Positions 18,781 through 27,955 of a stretch of DNA of 64,000 nucleotides are shown piece after piece (the stretch's first letter is position 1; the number at the start of each line of letters is the position of its first letter). The stretch spans positions 62,001 through 126,000 of the forward strand of contig CAZUCC010000002.1 of the NCBI GenBank assembly GCA_964619065.1, read 5' to 3'. The position numbers and the translations under genes are program-made. The DNA is from JANXUC01 sp964619065 (GTDB lineage Bacteria > Acidobacteriota > Terriglobia > Terriglobales > Acidobacteriaceae). Under the pieces are notes generated by a model. It worked only from the letters and a program-made list of their open reading frames with translations, was not told where the DNA came from and made no database searches.

Positions 18781-20262
18781 ATGCCAGGTGGAGTACAAAC
18801 CGAAGTTCGCACCTACCAAATGTTGATCAACGGCGAATGGGTCGCCAGCAAATCCAGCAAGACATTCCCCGTCTACGACCCCTCCACGGAAGAAGTCATA
18901 GCTCAGGTTCCCGATGCCACAGCGGACGACGTCAACCGCGCAGTAGCGGCTGCTAGAACTGCCTTCGACGGCGGTCCGTGGGGCCAGACGACTCACCAGG
19001 AACGTGGTCGCCTTCTTTTCCGTCTCGCGGAGAAAATCCGCCAGAACGCCGACATGCTTGCTGAGCTTGAATGCCGCAATAGCGGTAAGCCCATTGTCGA
19101 AGCTGAGTACGACATCGCCGATGCGGCCACGTGCTTCGAATACTACGGCGGCCTCGCCACCAAAATTACGGGTCACGTGAATCCGGTTCCCGACAATGCC
19201 CTAAGCCTCACGTTCAAGGAGCCCGTCGGTGTTGCGGGACAAATCATTCCCTGGAATTACCCACTGGTCATGGCTGCCTGGAAGTTGGCCCCTGCCCTGG
19301 CAGCTGGTTGCACTTGTGTTCTAAAACCGGCAGAGCAAACGCCGCTCACCATGCTCGAAGTCGCAAAGTGGTTTGACGAAATCGGTCTGCCCAAGGGCGT
19401 AGTCAACATCATCACGGGCTTCGGTGAAACCTGCGGCGCGCCGCTCGTCGCGCATCCGGACGTCAACAAAATTGCCTTTACCGGCTCGGCATCCGTCGGC
19501 AAACTCATCGTCAAAGGTGCCGCCGATACGGTTAAGCGCGTGACCCTTGAACTCGGCGGCAAATCCCCCAACATCTTCTTCGCTGACGCCGATTTCGAAA
19601 ACGCCATCGATGGTGCCCTGTTTGGAGTCTTCATCAACCAAGGCGAAGTTTGTTCGGCGGGCAGCCGCGTCCTCGTGCAAAAGTCCATCTACAAAAAATT
19701 CGTCGAAGCGATGGCTGCTAAAGCTAAGACGATTAAAGTGGGTCCGCCGCTCGAACGCGATACCAAAATGGGTGCCCTCGTCAGCAAGAACCAATACGAC
19801 GTCGTCCGCTCCTACCAGGAACTCGGCAAGAAGGAAGCCAAGATAGCCAGTGGCGGCGGCCGCGTAGAAAAATTCGCTAAGGGCTACTACGTCGAGCCTA
19901 CGATTTTCTACGACGTTGACAACAGCGCCCGCATCTCTCGTGAAGAAATCTTCGGGCCCGTCGCTACCGTCATCCCGTTCGACGACGAAAAAGATGCCCT
20001 CAAAATCGCCAACGACTCTCCCTATGGCCTGGCCGCTGCCGTCTGGACTCGCGATATCTTTAAGGCTTTGCGCACCGTCAAATCGCTCCGCGCCGGAGTC
20101 GTGTGGGTCAACCACATGCAGCCCACTTACGTCGAAGCCCCTTGGGGAGGTTACAAGCAATCCGGGTTCGGACGCGAGCTTGGACCTCACGGCATCGACG
20201 AGTATCTGGAAACGAAGCAAGTCCACATCAACCTCAACGAAGCTCCTATCGGATGGTACTGA
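18781..20262 (+). CDS. NAD(P)-dependent aldehyde dehydrogenase (PuuC/betaine-aldehyde type)
   Basis: Oxidises an aldehyde, probably an aminoaldehyde, to the acid; 493 residues, standard length. The NAD-binding IIPWNYP carries N159; the general base is E257 in VTLELGGKSPN; the catalytic nucleophile is C291 in QGEVCSAGSR. Family resemblance is to gamma-glutamyl-aminobutyraldehyde and betaine aldehyde dehydrogenases. The ATG follows GGAG by nine bases. It ends in TGAGATG, one base before the GabT start, which makes coupled translation likely and fits a route aldehyde to GABA (or beta-alanine) to semialdehyde. Confidence 0.9.
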   Translation: MPGGVQTEVRTYQMLINGEWVASKSSKTFPVYDPSTEEVIAQVPDATADDVNRAVAAARTAFDGGPWGQTTHQERGRLLFRLAEKIRQNADMLAELECRNSGKPIVEAEYDIADAATCFEYYGGLATKITGHVNPVPDNALSLTFKEPVGVAGQIIPWNYPLVMAAWKLAPALAAGCTCVLKPAEQTPLTMLEVAKWFDEIGLPKGVVNIITGFGETCGAPLVAHPDVNKIAFTGSASVGKLIVKGAADTVKRVTLELGGKSPNIFFADADFENAIDGALFGVFINQGEVCSAGSRVLVQKSIYKKFVEAMAAKAKTIKVGPPLERDTKMGALVSKNQYDVVRSYQELGKKEAKIASGGGRVEKFAKGYYVEPTIFYDVDNSARISREEIFGPVATVIPFDDEKDALKIANDSPYGLAAAVWTRDIFKALRTVKSLRAGVVWVNHMQPTYVEAPWGGYKQSGFGRELGPHGIDEYLETKQVHINLNEAPIGWY

Positions 20263-20263
20263 G

Positions 20264-21625
20264 ATGCCCACGATTCAACTCCGCACGTCCGTTCCCGGGC
20301 CGCGCTCGAAAGCGCTCATGCAGCGCCGCAACGCCGCCGTTGCTCAGGGCACGTTTCACGTAACTCCCGTCTTCATCGAGCGCGCCGAGGGTGCAGTGAT
20401 CGAAGACGTCGATGGCAACCGCATGATTGATCTCGCGGGTGGCATCGGATGCCTCAACACCGGGCATCGCCCGCCCGCCGTGCTCAAGGCGATCCACGCA
20501 CAAATGGACCGCTTCCTGCACACGAGCTTCAACGTACTGCCCTATGAGAGTTACGTTCGTCTTTCGGAACGGCTCAATGCGATCGTTCCCGGTCCAGGCC
20601 CGAAGAAGACCATGCTCGTCAACACCGGTGCGGAAGCTGTTGAGAACGCCATCAAGATCGCGCGCGCTTACACGAAACGCCCTGCGATCATCGCGTTCGA
20701 AGACGCATTCCACGGCCGTACCTACATGGCGTTGTCGCTCACCAGCAAGACACATCCCTACAAAGCGGGCTTCGAGCCATTTCCAGGCGACGTCTATCGT
20801 GTGCCCTACGCGTACTGCTACCGCTGCTCCTATTCGAAAACATATCCTTCGTGCGACGTTTTCTGCGCACGGCACCTCGAAGATACGTTCAAGCGCGTGG
20901 TAGCAGCTGAATCCGTGGCCGCTGTAATTGTCGAGCCGATTCTCGGAGAAGGCGGTTTCGTTACGCCGCCCGCTGGTTTTTATCCTGCGCTGACCGAGAT
21001 TTGCCGTAAGTACGGAATCCTCGTGATTGCCGACGAAATACAAACTGGTTTCGCGCGTACAGGAGCCATGTTTGCCAGCACGCGCCTGGGACTCGAACCC
21101 GACTTGGTCACCATGGCCAAATCCCTTACTGGCGGGTTGCCGCTGGCAGCGGTGACCGGACGCAGTGACATTATGGACGCGCCAGGTGTCGGCGGACTCG
21201 GGGGAACCTTCGCCGGGAATCCCGCCGCTTGCGAAGCGGCGCTCGCCGTCATAGATTTGATCGAAAAAGACAATCTCTGCTCCCGCGCCGACCACCTCGG
21301 CGAAATGTTTTGCAAGCGAGCCGCGGCTTGGCAATCTAAATGGGAACTCATCGGCGAAGTGCGGGGCATGGGCGCAATGCAGGCGCTGGAACTTGTGCGC
21401 TCTCAACAAACCCGCGAACCGGCACCGGAAGAAGCCAAAAAGATTTCACAGCGTTGCTACGAGAACGGCGTCATCACCATTACTGCCGGTTCCTATAGCA
21501 ACATCATCCGTTTACTAATGCCCATCGTCATCACCGACGACCAGATGAAAGAAGCGATGGACGTCATGGAAGCGGCGATTGCCGCCGTCGCCGAAAAGAA
21601 AGAACCGGTAGCGCAGATGGCATAA
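20264..21625 (+). CDS. gabT: 4-aminobutyrate aminotransferase family enzyme
   Basis: Class III PLP transaminase for omega-amino acids such as GABA or beta-alanine, 453 residues. Landmarks: NTGAEAVENAIKIAR near residue 120, D257 in VIADEIQTGFARTG, and the PLP lysine K286 in MAKSLTGGLPLAA. A Cys-rich stretch CYRCSYSKTYPSCDVFC (C185, C188, C197, C201) occurs in a subset of GabT proteins and could bind metal or a cluster; this is inference. The frame is open upstream inside the dehydrogenase, but the ATG at 20264, one base after that gene's TGA, gives the normal N-terminus. Confidence 0.92.
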   Translation: MPTIQLRTSVPGPRSKALMQRRNAAVAQGTFHVTPVFIERAEGAVIEDVDGNRMIDLAGGIGCLNTGHRPPAVLKAIHAQMDRFLHTSFNVLPYESYVRLSERLNAIVPGPGPKKTMLVNTGAEAVENAIKIARAYTKRPAIIAFEDAFHGRTYMALSLTSKTHPYKAGFEPFPGDVYRVPYAYCYRCSYSKTYPSCDVFCARHLEDTFKRVVAAESVAAVIVEPILGEGGFVTPPAGFYPALTEICRKYGILVIADEIQTGFARTGAMFASTRLGLEPDLVTMAKSLTGGLPLAAVTGRSDIMDAPGVGGLGGTFAGNPAACEAALAVIDLIEKDNLCSRADHLGEMFCKRAAAWQSKWELIGEVRGMGAMQALELVRSQQTREPAPEEAKKISQRCYENGVITITAGSYSNIIRLLMPIVITDDQMKEAMDVMEAAIAAVAEKKEPVAQMA

Positions 21626-21644
21626 AGCTTAGATGCCCGTGTAG

Positions 21645-21664
21645 GGCGGGCATTCCTGCCCGCC
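21645..21664. repeat. Short hairpin repeat with TTCC loop
   Basis: GGCGGGCA-TTCC-TGCCCGCC is a perfect 8-bp stem. A degenerate second copy (GCGGACACTCTTGCCCGCC) follows at about 21680-21698. It is the same layout and loop as the repeat at 23306-23327. Confidence 0.6.
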
Positions 21665-21799
21665 AGATTGCTTGTGTAGCGCGGACACTCTTGCCCGCCG
21701 CTGTTTGCCGGATTCACGGGCGTTGTTCGGGCAAAATATACCAAATACCGTTCCAAACATGGTACGCAACGCCATCTTACATAAGCCGAGGCCCCGATC

Positions 21800-23290
21800 A
21801 TGACTACACTGACTGCAACAGCAACCAAAATTCCTAACTACGTTAACGGCCGTTGGGTTGAATCCCAGGCCACAGAATGGCGCGATGTCATCAATCCCGC
21901 CAGTGGAGAGGTTCTCGCCAGCGTGCCGCTGCCAGAAGCTCCGGAAATTGTCGCCGTCATTGAAGCCGCCAACGCCGCTTTCCCCGCGTGGCGCCGCACC
22001 CCCGCCGAAGACCGTATCCAGCCGCTGTTCAAGCTCAAGATGCTCCTCGAAGAGCATTTGGACGAGCTGGCGCGCGTCATCACCCGGGAAAATGGAAAGA
22101 CGTTGGGTGAGGCCAAGGGTGAGCTCCGCCGCGCCATCGAAAACGTCGAAGTTGCCTGCGGCATACCCATGATGATGCAGGGCTACAACCTTGAAGACGT
22201 CGCTCGCGGCATCGACGAATTCATGATCCGGCAGCCGCTCGGTGTCGTTGCCGCGATTACTCCCTTCAATTTTCCGGGCATGATTCCGTTCTGGTTTCTT
22301 CCGTATGCCATCGCTTGCGGCAACACGCTCATCGTCAAGCCTTCCGAACGCGTTCCGCTCACCATGAAGTTTGCTTTCGAACTGCTCGAAAAGTGTGGAC
22401 TACCAGCTGGTGTTATCAATTTAGTTAACGGCGGAAAAGAAGCCGTCGATACTCTCATCGATCACCCAGCGGTGAAGGCAATCAGTTTTGTGGGTTCAAC
22501 GCCAGTCGCCCGCTACATCTACGCTCGTGCCGGAGAAAAAGGGAAGCGCGCCCAGTGCCAGGGTGGCGCTAAGAATTCCGTCGTTGTCCTTCCCGACGCT
22601 GATATGGACATGGCCACCCAAATCATCTCCGACAGTGCCTTCGGATGCGCGGGACAGCGCTGCTTGGCTGTGTCGGTTGCAGTCACAGTAGGCGAAGCGC
22701 AGAAAACCTTCCGCGATTCCATTGCTAACTCGGCATCATCGCTCCGCGTGGGCTACGGCCTCGAAGACGGTGTGCAAATGGGGCCAGTGATTACGCAGCA
22801 GAGCAAAACGCGCATTGAATCGCTCATCGGCCTTGGAGAAAAACAAGGGGCGAAAGTTCTGGTCGATGGCCGCAGTCCAAGGATTGCCAAATATGAAACA
22901 GGAAACTTCATCAAGCCGACCATTCTCGATGCGGTTCCCGTCACCAGCGATCTTACCCACACTGAAATCTTCGGCCCGGTTCTCAGCATGGTCCACGCCA
23001 AAGATCTCGACGAAGCCATGGATTTCTTGGCGCGCAGCCCCTTCGGCAATCAGGCATCGCTCTTTACCTCCAGCGGTTCTGCCGCACGCCGCTTCCGCTA
23101 TGAGGCTCCCGCAGGCAACATCGGGATCAACATCGGAGTGGCTGCCCCCATGGCGTATTTCCCCTTCAGCGGATGGAAGGACAGTTTCTTCGGCATCATG
23201 CACGGTCAAGGCCGCGATGCCGTCGAGTTTTACACCGAAAAGAAGGTAGTAGTGGAGCGCTGGGCCAAAGAACACAGCCGCAAGTTCTAA
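21800..23290 (+). CDS. mmsA: Methylmalonate/malonate-semialdehyde dehydrogenase (CoA-acylating)
   Basis: ALDH6-type enzyme turning malonate or methylmalonate semialdehyde plus CoA and NAD into acetyl- or propionyl-CoA; 496 residues. C288 in GCAGQRCLAVS is the nucleophile and N157 lies in ITPFNFPG. The usual general-base Glu is replaced by Asn (GGAKNS), the hallmark of CoA-acylating members rather than a defect. Downstream of GabT it completes a beta-alanine route to acetyl-CoA; it could equally serve valine or inositol breakdown (IolA is the same family, and iol genes lie at 60-64 kb). The ATG has GAGG ten bases upstream. Confidence 0.94.
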   Translation: MTTLTATATKIPNYVNGRWVESQATEWRDVINPASGEVLASVPLPEAPEIVAVIEAANAAFPAWRRTPAEDRIQPLFKLKMLLEEHLDELARVITRENGKTLGEAKGELRRAIENVEVACGIPMMMQGYNLEDVARGIDEFMIRQPLGVVAAITPFNFPGMIPFWFLPYAIACGNTLIVKPSERVPLTMKFAFELLEKCGLPAGVINLVNGGKEAVDTLIDHPAVKAISFVGSTPVARYIYARAGEKGKRAQCQGGAKNSVVVLPDADMDMATQIISDSAFGCAGQRCLAVSVAVTVGEAQKTFRDSIANSASSLRVGYGLEDGVQMGPVITQQSKTRIESLIGLGEKQGAKVLVDGRSPRIAKYETGNFIKPTILDAVPVTSDLTHTEIFGPVLSMVHAKDLDEAMDFLARSPFGNQASLFTSSGSAARRFRYEAPAGNIGINIGVAAPMAYFPFSGWKDSFFGIMHGQGRDAVEFYTEKKVVVERWAKEHSRKF

Positions 23291-23301
23291 GAACAAATAA
23301 T

Positions 23302-23332
23302 GGAGGCACGGGCGTTCCCGCCCGTGCGCTCC
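23302..23332. repeat. GC-rich hairpin between convergent genes
   Basis: GCACGGGCG (23306-23314) pairs perfectly with CGCCCGTGC (23319-23327) over a TTCC loop, extended by GGAG/CTCC with one bulge. It lies between the mmsA stop and the end of the opposing lipoprotein gene and could terminate both. Confidence 0.55.
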
Positions 23333-23360
23333 AAAGTGCCGCTTCATTCTTGCCAATCGC

Positions 23361-24341
23361 CTACTGGGCCGGGGTTTCCGGCACAGCAGGAGTCGCGGGG
23401 ATGCTGGCAGTCGTCTCGGGTGCCGGGGCAGCAACTGTGGGAGCGATCTTCACCGTCGCCAGAATCTTCTCCAAGCGATCGAAGACTTTATCGCGATCCA
23501 CGTGCTTCATGCCCGCACCTTCACGGGCAATCGTGGTGACGTTCAGCGCGAACTCGTAACAGGCTCCGTTTTGGAAACTGCGAAAATACTTGACGTCGCT
23601 TTGACGTGCTCCTTCACCGGAGACGGTCTCGGTCGCATGCAGCTCTGCATCGCCCAGCATCCGCTTGGAGACTTCCGGTTCGACAGCGGACGTTGACGCC
23701 GAAGTAGATGACGCAGTCGGAGTCGAAGCTGTCTGCTCGGACTTGGTCGAAGAAGATGTGCTCGAGACCAACGCCGCCGGAGCCGACGTATCATTAGAAG
23801 CCGAAGCTTTCTTCTCGGTTCCCGAGAATTCCCCACACTGTTCGGCGGTGAGGTCTTTATTCACGCTCACGCCGAAAAACGCGGAAGCGAAGTCGGTGTT
23901 GGAGAATCCTGTCTCAGGAAGTTCGACAGCTGCCAGAGCGACTCCACCGGATTGCACAGAGTTCACCGGCAATGGGCTTGACGCGAGGATCTCGGTGGCA
24001 GCATTTCCGGTTTCAATGGCATACTTGCGCGGATAGTCGAACGACACGCCATAGGTTTTGTCGCTGTAAGTTACGGTCACGGGCCGCTTCTTTACGACTT
24101 TCTTGGGAGCCGCCTTCGCTACTTCAGGCGCGGATATAACTGGGTTGGACGCCATTGTCTGCGGCGGCGTCATCGGGATCTGACTCGTTGAACTGACTGG
24201 CTTCGGTTTGTCACTGGAGCAGCCAACGGCTATCGAACAAACGAGCATCAACGAGGCAAACACACCCGCGCTGATGTTCTTTCCCCACACGACAGAGCTC
24301 GGGGATTCTGCAATCTTCGTTACGACATTGAAACGGTTCAT
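23361..24341 (-). CDS. Putative lipoprotein with Ser/Thr/Ala-rich segment
   Basis: Unrecognised family; 326 residues from the ATG at 24341, chosen because AGGAGGT lies eight bases upstream. A hydrophobic signal ends in CSIAVGCSSD, so Cys36 is the probable lipidation site. A Pro/Ser spacer follows, then a beta-rich section opening PVTVTYSDKTYGVSFDYPRKY that resembles domains found in other bacterial surface lipoproteins. A low-complexity Ser/Thr/Ala tract sits around residues 200-235, then a second structured part (GEGARQSDVKYFRSFQNGACYEFALNV) and a Pro/Ala-rich tail. Envelope-located; function unknown. Confidence 0.7.
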   Translation of the reverse strand: MNRFNVVTKIAESPSSVVWGKNISAGVFASLMLVCSIAVGCSSDKPKPVSSTSQIPMTPPQTMASNPVISAPEVAKAAPKKVVKKRPVTVTYSDKTYGVSFDYPRKYAIETGNAATEILASSPLPVNSVQSGGVALAAVELPETGFSNTDFASAFFGVSVNKDLTAEQCGEFSGTEKKASASNDTSAPAALVSSTSSSTKSEQTASTPTASSTSASTSAVEPEVSKRMLGDAELHATETVSGEGARQSDVKYFRSFQNGACYEFALNVTTIAREGAGMKHVDRDKVFDRLEKILATVKIAPTVAAPAPETTASIPATPAVPETPAQ

Positions 24342-24507
24342 GGCAACCACCTCCTGCTGCTGGGCAGCACCTAAGAAGAATGCAGGCAGAGAGCCAGGAG
24401 CAAAACTATTGATTTGGCAGGAGTTAGCGTGAAATGATCTTCGTTCAGCGTGGCGGTGCGGACACACTGTTGCGGGAGCAACACGCTAGGGCGCTTGTTG
24501 AGGTTCG

Positions 24508-25785
24508 TTAGATATAACTGAGCCACCAGTCCTTGCGGCGCGCCTTAAGTTCCGCGTACCAGGCACAGGGGAAATACAACAGCACAATCACCAGCGCCCA
24601 CATGGCATAAATGAACGGCAGTCCATGACCGTAACCCGGCGGGTTTGGAGCTGCCCAGAAGGCTCCCTGCAGCAGCCAAGAAGTGGACTGGTGGAAGAGC
24701 ACTGCCGCCGCAAGAGCCATCAAGTGGATTAGGAAAAGATGGAGAACGTAATAAAACATGGGCACACGGCCGAAGACCAGCGTCCAACGTTCCAGCGCGT
24801 TGAGCCGTCCGCCCTCGGTCGCGCGATCGAGCCATGCCAGCAACAGGAGCATCGGGCCCAGTGTCATCAGCAGGTATTGGAGCGATGGCGGATATTTTGC
24901 CACATTGAAGAAAGAAATTACCGTCAGCGATAGGTCGGGGAAGTGTTGCCAGGGCCCCGGTGATATTTGGAATCCGAATGAGAGTCCCGGCGCCAAATTG
25001 CCGTATACCCCGGTGACGCGTAACAAGACAAAGCCAGCAGTCGCAGCCGCGCCGATGATGTACATTGCCCGCTGTCGCCCTGCTGCTGGTCGGCGCAGAA
25101 TCGCGCCAAATGCATAGCCTGCAGCCATCACACCCACCCATGGAATCAGTGTGTAGAGAATGACCAAACCGGATTTTGTCCCTGGGATCGCTATCGGGCC
25201 GGGCACATGCAAAACGTTCCACAGCCAGGCAAGCCTTCCGAACTGCGTCGGGTCGACATGGTCCGCAAGGTTGTGCAACAGGATCAATGCGATACCGAAT
25301 GCGCCAAGCCACTTCACAGGGAATCGCACAAGCAGCGACATCAATACCATGCACCAGCCCAAGCACCAGATCACTCCGGCCCCAATAATCATGCCGGGAA
25401 CAAATGTCCATGCAAAACTAATGACTGTCAATTCCAGAAACACCAGCCACAGCCCGCGCGTCCAGAAAAAGCGCGAGATCTCCCCCACCGTTTTCCCGCG
25501 GCCGAGCGCGAGATACGCTCCCGTACCCGTCAGAAAACAAAACGTCGGCGCACAGAAGTGCGTGATCCAGCGCGTGAAGAAAAGCCATCCGTAGGTGTGC
25601 GTTAAATCTTCCGGCGGGAACGTCAGGGAAGTGAAGTAATCACGCGTGTGATCGAGCGCCATAATAACCATTACGATCCCGCGCATCAGGTCCACGGAGA
25701 CGATACGATCCGAACGCAGCAATCCCGTCGTGTCGACCTTTGGGGGAGCGATTTGAGGAGGTTCCGTGAGCGTGTTGGAAGCCAT
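24508..25785 (-). CDS. DUF1624-like multi-pass membrane protein
   Basis: Integral membrane protein of 425 residues with about ten helices, resembling DUF1624/heparan-alpha-glucosaminide N-acetyltransferase-like acyltransferases. The diagnostic N-terminal part is RIVSVDLMRGIVMVIMALDH followed by TRDYFTS and a WITHFCAPTFCFLTGTGAYL helix. Two starts are possible: the ATG at 25785, preceded by AAGGTGG, and a GTG at 25830; I use the ATG. It probably acts on an envelope sugar or lipid, but no acceptor can be named. It stands alone, divergent from pdxS. Confidence 0.75.
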   Translation of the reverse strand: MASNTLTEPPQIAPPKVDTTGLLRSDRIVSVDLMRGIVMVIMALDHTRDYFTSLTFPPEDLTHTYGWLFFTRWITHFCAPTFCFLTGTGAYLALGRGKTVGEISRFFWTRGLWLVFLELTVISFAWTFVPGMIIGAGVIWCLGWCMVLMSLLVRFPVKWLGAFGIALILLHNLADHVDPTQFGRLAWLWNVLHVPGPIAIPGTKSGLVILYTLIPWVGVMAAGYAFGAILRRPAAGRQRAMYIIGAAATAGFVLLRVTGVYGNLAPGLSFGFQISPGPWQHFPDLSLTVISFFNVAKYPPSLQYLLMTLGPMLLLLAWLDRATEGGRLNALERWTLVFGRVPMFYYVLHLFLIHLMALAAAVLFHQSTSWLLQGAFWAAPNPPGYGHGLPFIYAMWALVIVLLYFPCAWYAELKARRKDWWLSYI

Positions 25786-25830
25786 TCGCCACCTTGGGCC
25801 AGCGATTTTCGAAGGCCGAGTATTCGACAC

Positions 25831-26171
25831 GGCAGCTTCACTCCGCCGGGCGAAGGCATAATACTACCCGAAACGTCATGGAAACAGCATCGCCGCCCCT
25901 ACTAGCGATGAGTTTTCTGGCACGTTTCTACACCGCTTTCTATGCCATTTGTGCCGGTCTTCGTGGAATTCTCGATCGGCGCTGGTTGACGGCACACTGG
26001 CCGCTCATTGTGCCCCGTAGGACACCAATCAGAAAGCCTTTTTGCCTTGGGTCAAAGGGGTACCACCAAGCCACCCCACGCTGTAGAATAAAGGGTGGGA
26101 CGCAATAGGACACCCTCTCACGGTCCCGGCCGAAGCCGGACAGCTTTCAGGCTCCAGAAAGAGTGCAAATC
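25831..26171. other. About 340-bp gap upstream of pdxS
   Basis: Holds the divergent promoters of the DUF1624 gene and pdxS. A short frame from ATG 25878 to 26108 (about 76 codons) exists but has no ribosome site, and its Arg/Pro-rich tail is unlike a real protein. I see no riboswitch fold. Confidence 0.4.
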
Positions 26172-27104
26172 ATGTCACAAAACAACGGAAACTCCAATCC
26201 CGGTCAGACCAGCCCCCGCCTCAAGGTCGGCCTTGCGGAAATGCTCAAGGGCGGCGTCATTATGGATGTGGTCACCGTCGAACAGGCCAAGATTGCCGAA
26301 GACGCCGGAGCGGTTGCCGTCATGGCGCTCGAGCGCGTCCCCGCGCAGATTCGCGCCGAGGGTGGCGTCGCTCGCATGGCGAACCCGACGATGATCCGCG
26401 GGATCATGAACGCCGTGTCCATTCCTGTCATGGCCAAGTGCCGCATCGGTCACTTTATGGAAGCCCGCATCCTCGAAGAACTCGGCGTCGACTATATCGA
26501 TGAATCCGAAGTGCTGACCCCCGCCGACGAAGAGCACCACGTCGACAAGCACGCCTTCAAAGTTCCGTTCGTCTGCGGGGCGCGCAATCTGGGCGAGGTG
26601 CTGCGGCGCATCAACGAGGGCGCGGCCATGATTCGCACCAAAGGCGAGGCTGGCACCGGAGATGTTGTTCACGCTGTGAAACACATGCGCCAGATCATGA
26701 AAGACATCCGCCAGCTCACCTCCATGCGCGAGGACGAACTTTACTCCCGCGCCAAGGAGTTGCAGGCGCCATATGAACTTGTGCAGATGGTTGCGAAAGC
26801 AGGGAAGCTGCCCGTCCCAAATTACTCCGCTGGAGGCATCGCCACCGCCGCTGACGCCGCTCTGGTCATGCAGCTCGGAGCGGAAGCTGTCTTCGTCGGC
26901 TCCGGCATTTTCATGAACAGCTCCAGCGAACTCGCCAGCAAGGAAGAAGCAGCCCTGCGCGCGGGAGCCATCGTAAAAGCAGCCACGCACTTCAACGATC
27001 CGAAAGTATTGTTGGAAGTCAGCGCCAACGTTCCGGGTGCGATGAAAGGCTTGTCAGTAGCAGGTCTACCGGAAGCAGAAATGCTGCAAACCCGAGGCTG
27101 GTAA
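26172..27104 (+). CDS. pdxS: Pyridoxal 5'-phosphate synthase, synthase subunit
   Basis: Forms PLP from ribose 5-phosphate, glyceraldehyde 3-phosphate and ammonia supplied by PdxT; 310 residues forming a TIM barrel that assembles as a dodecamer. The two active-site lysines are K89 (PVMAKCRIGH) and K157 (IRTKGEAGTG). The C-terminal half GGIATAADAALVMQLGAEAVFVGSGIF is the phosphate-binding part. The start is the ATG at 26172 rather than the GTG at 26163. The glutaminase partner pdxT, often next door, is absent here. PLP is the cofactor of the aminotransferases on either side, though that may be coincidence. Confidence 0.97.
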   Translation: MSQNNGNSNPGQTSPRLKVGLAEMLKGGVIMDVVTVEQAKIAEDAGAVAVMALERVPAQIRAEGGVARMANPTMIRGIMNAVSIPVMAKCRIGHFMEARILEELGVDYIDESEVLTPADEEHHVDKHAFKVPFVCGARNLGEVLRRINEGAAMIRTKGEAGTGDVVHAVKHMRQIMKDIRQLTSMREDELYSRAKELQAPYELVQMVAKAGKLPVPNYSAGGIATAADAALVMQLGAEAVFVGSGIFMNSSSELASKEEAALRAGAIVKAATHFNDPKVLLEVSANVPGAMKGLSVAGLPEAEMLQTRGW

Positions 27105-27120
27105 CCGATACAACTGGGTG

Positions 27121-27158
27121 CCCCGTCCTGGTTCGCGTTCTTTGCGAACAGGGCGGGG
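27121..27158 (+). terminator. Hairpin terminator after pdxS
   Basis: A long stem, CCCCG-CCTG-TTCGC against GCGAA-CAGG-CGGGG (27121-27136 with 27144-27158, one mismatch and one bulge), with a 7-base loop; a short T-containing run follows. It starts 16 bases after the pdxS stop. Confidence 0.6.
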
Positions 27159-27180
27159 ATTCTTGGCCTCTCTCTTAACC

Positions 27181-27246
27181 CTGTCATCCTGAGCGCAGCG
27201 AAGGACCCCTACACCACTTAATCTAATAGAAAGGGCTTCAGCCCCT
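27181..27246. repeat. Interspersed repeat (GTCATCCTGAGCG type)
   Basis: CTGTCATCCTGAGCGCAGCG with AAGGACC, followed at 27231-27246 by AAGGGCTTCAGCCCCT. I recall this sequence type from intergenic DNA of many Acidobacteriota. A related copy lies at 47556-47593. Confidence 0.55.
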
Positions 27247-27250
27247 GAGG

Positions 27251-27955
27251 TCACAGTTTCTCCAACACCGCCTCTAACTCCCCTAGCCGCGCCACCTTTG
27301 GCACATCCAGGTGCGAATACACGCCCAAGCCATCAATCAGCACAGCCTTCATCCCCACGCTGGTTGCCCCCAAATAATCCACCGAATAAATATCGCCGAC
27401 GTACACACTCTCTTCCGGCTCCACCCGCAGCGATTTCAACGCGAGGAGAAAGATCTCCGCGGACGGTTTCTGGTGGCCCACGGCGCCCGAATCGATAATC
27501 GACCGGAAATACCCCGCCAGTCCTACCGTCTTGAGCAGCCGCGCAATCGTGCCGTCAGCGTTGCTGATCACGCCGAGTTGATAGAGCGAAGCAAGCCGGT
27601 CGAGCGCTTCCATCGTCCCTTCCGCAATCCGCGTCCAATTGCGGGCGCTGCGCCACTCAAAAGCCACTTCAGCCTGGATTGCCTCGTCCTGCGTGCCCAA
27701 GGATCCCAGCAGGCGCTCCAGAAAGATTCTCCAGTACTCCGCGTCAGGGCTCGGGTGTGCTCCAGTGGCGCGCAACCGATCCATGGTGTGCCGCGCTTCG
27801 ATCTCAGCGGCGCGCAACTGTTCTTCGCTGGGATAGAGGCCCCGCTTCGTCAGTGGGCGCAATGTGGCCTCCAAATCCACGTATGTGAGCGTGTTGCCCA
27901 CATCGAAGAACACCGTCGTGATTGGACGCTTCCCCACGTTATTTAAGGCTAGCAC
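27251..27955 (-). CDS. HAD-superfamily hydrolase, phosphatase type
   Basis: Probable small-molecule phosphatase, 234 residues, cytoplasmic. HAD motif I is VFFDVGNTL with the nucleophile Asp near residue 18 (the second catalytic Asp of DxD is replaced by N, as in some members); motif II is ISNADG; motif III GHQKPS; motif IV VYVGDIYSVD. A helical cap lies at about residues 28-100. The start is taken as a GTG at 27955, but a GTG six codons later also fits. It converges on pdxS. The substrate cannot be inferred; resemblance is to the HAD-IA group. Confidence 0.85.
   Translation of the reverse strand: MLALNNVGKRPITTVFFDVGNTLTYVDLEATLRPLTKRGLYPSEEQLRAAEIEARHTMDRLRATGAHPSPDAEYWRIFLERLLGSLGTQDEAIQAEVAFEWRSARNWTRIAEGTMEALDRLASLYQLGVISNADGTIARLLKTVGLAGYFRSIIDSGAVGHQKPSAEIFLLALKSLRVEPEESVYVGDIYSVDYLGATSVGMKAVLIDGLGVYSHLDVPKVARLGELEAVLEKL

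Noticed and set aside
19321..20271. 316-codon minus-strand frame over the aldehyde dehydrogenase
   Set aside because: Antisense shadow; catalytic residues are on the plus strand.
20246..21409. 387-codon minus-strand frame over gabT
   Set aside because: Opposes a gene with full PLP motifs and tight coupling to its neighbour; no domain seen in the antisense product.
25878..26108. Short frame upstream of pdxS
   Set aside because: No ribosome site, odd Arg/Pro tail, and it overlaps the likely promoter region; not supported.
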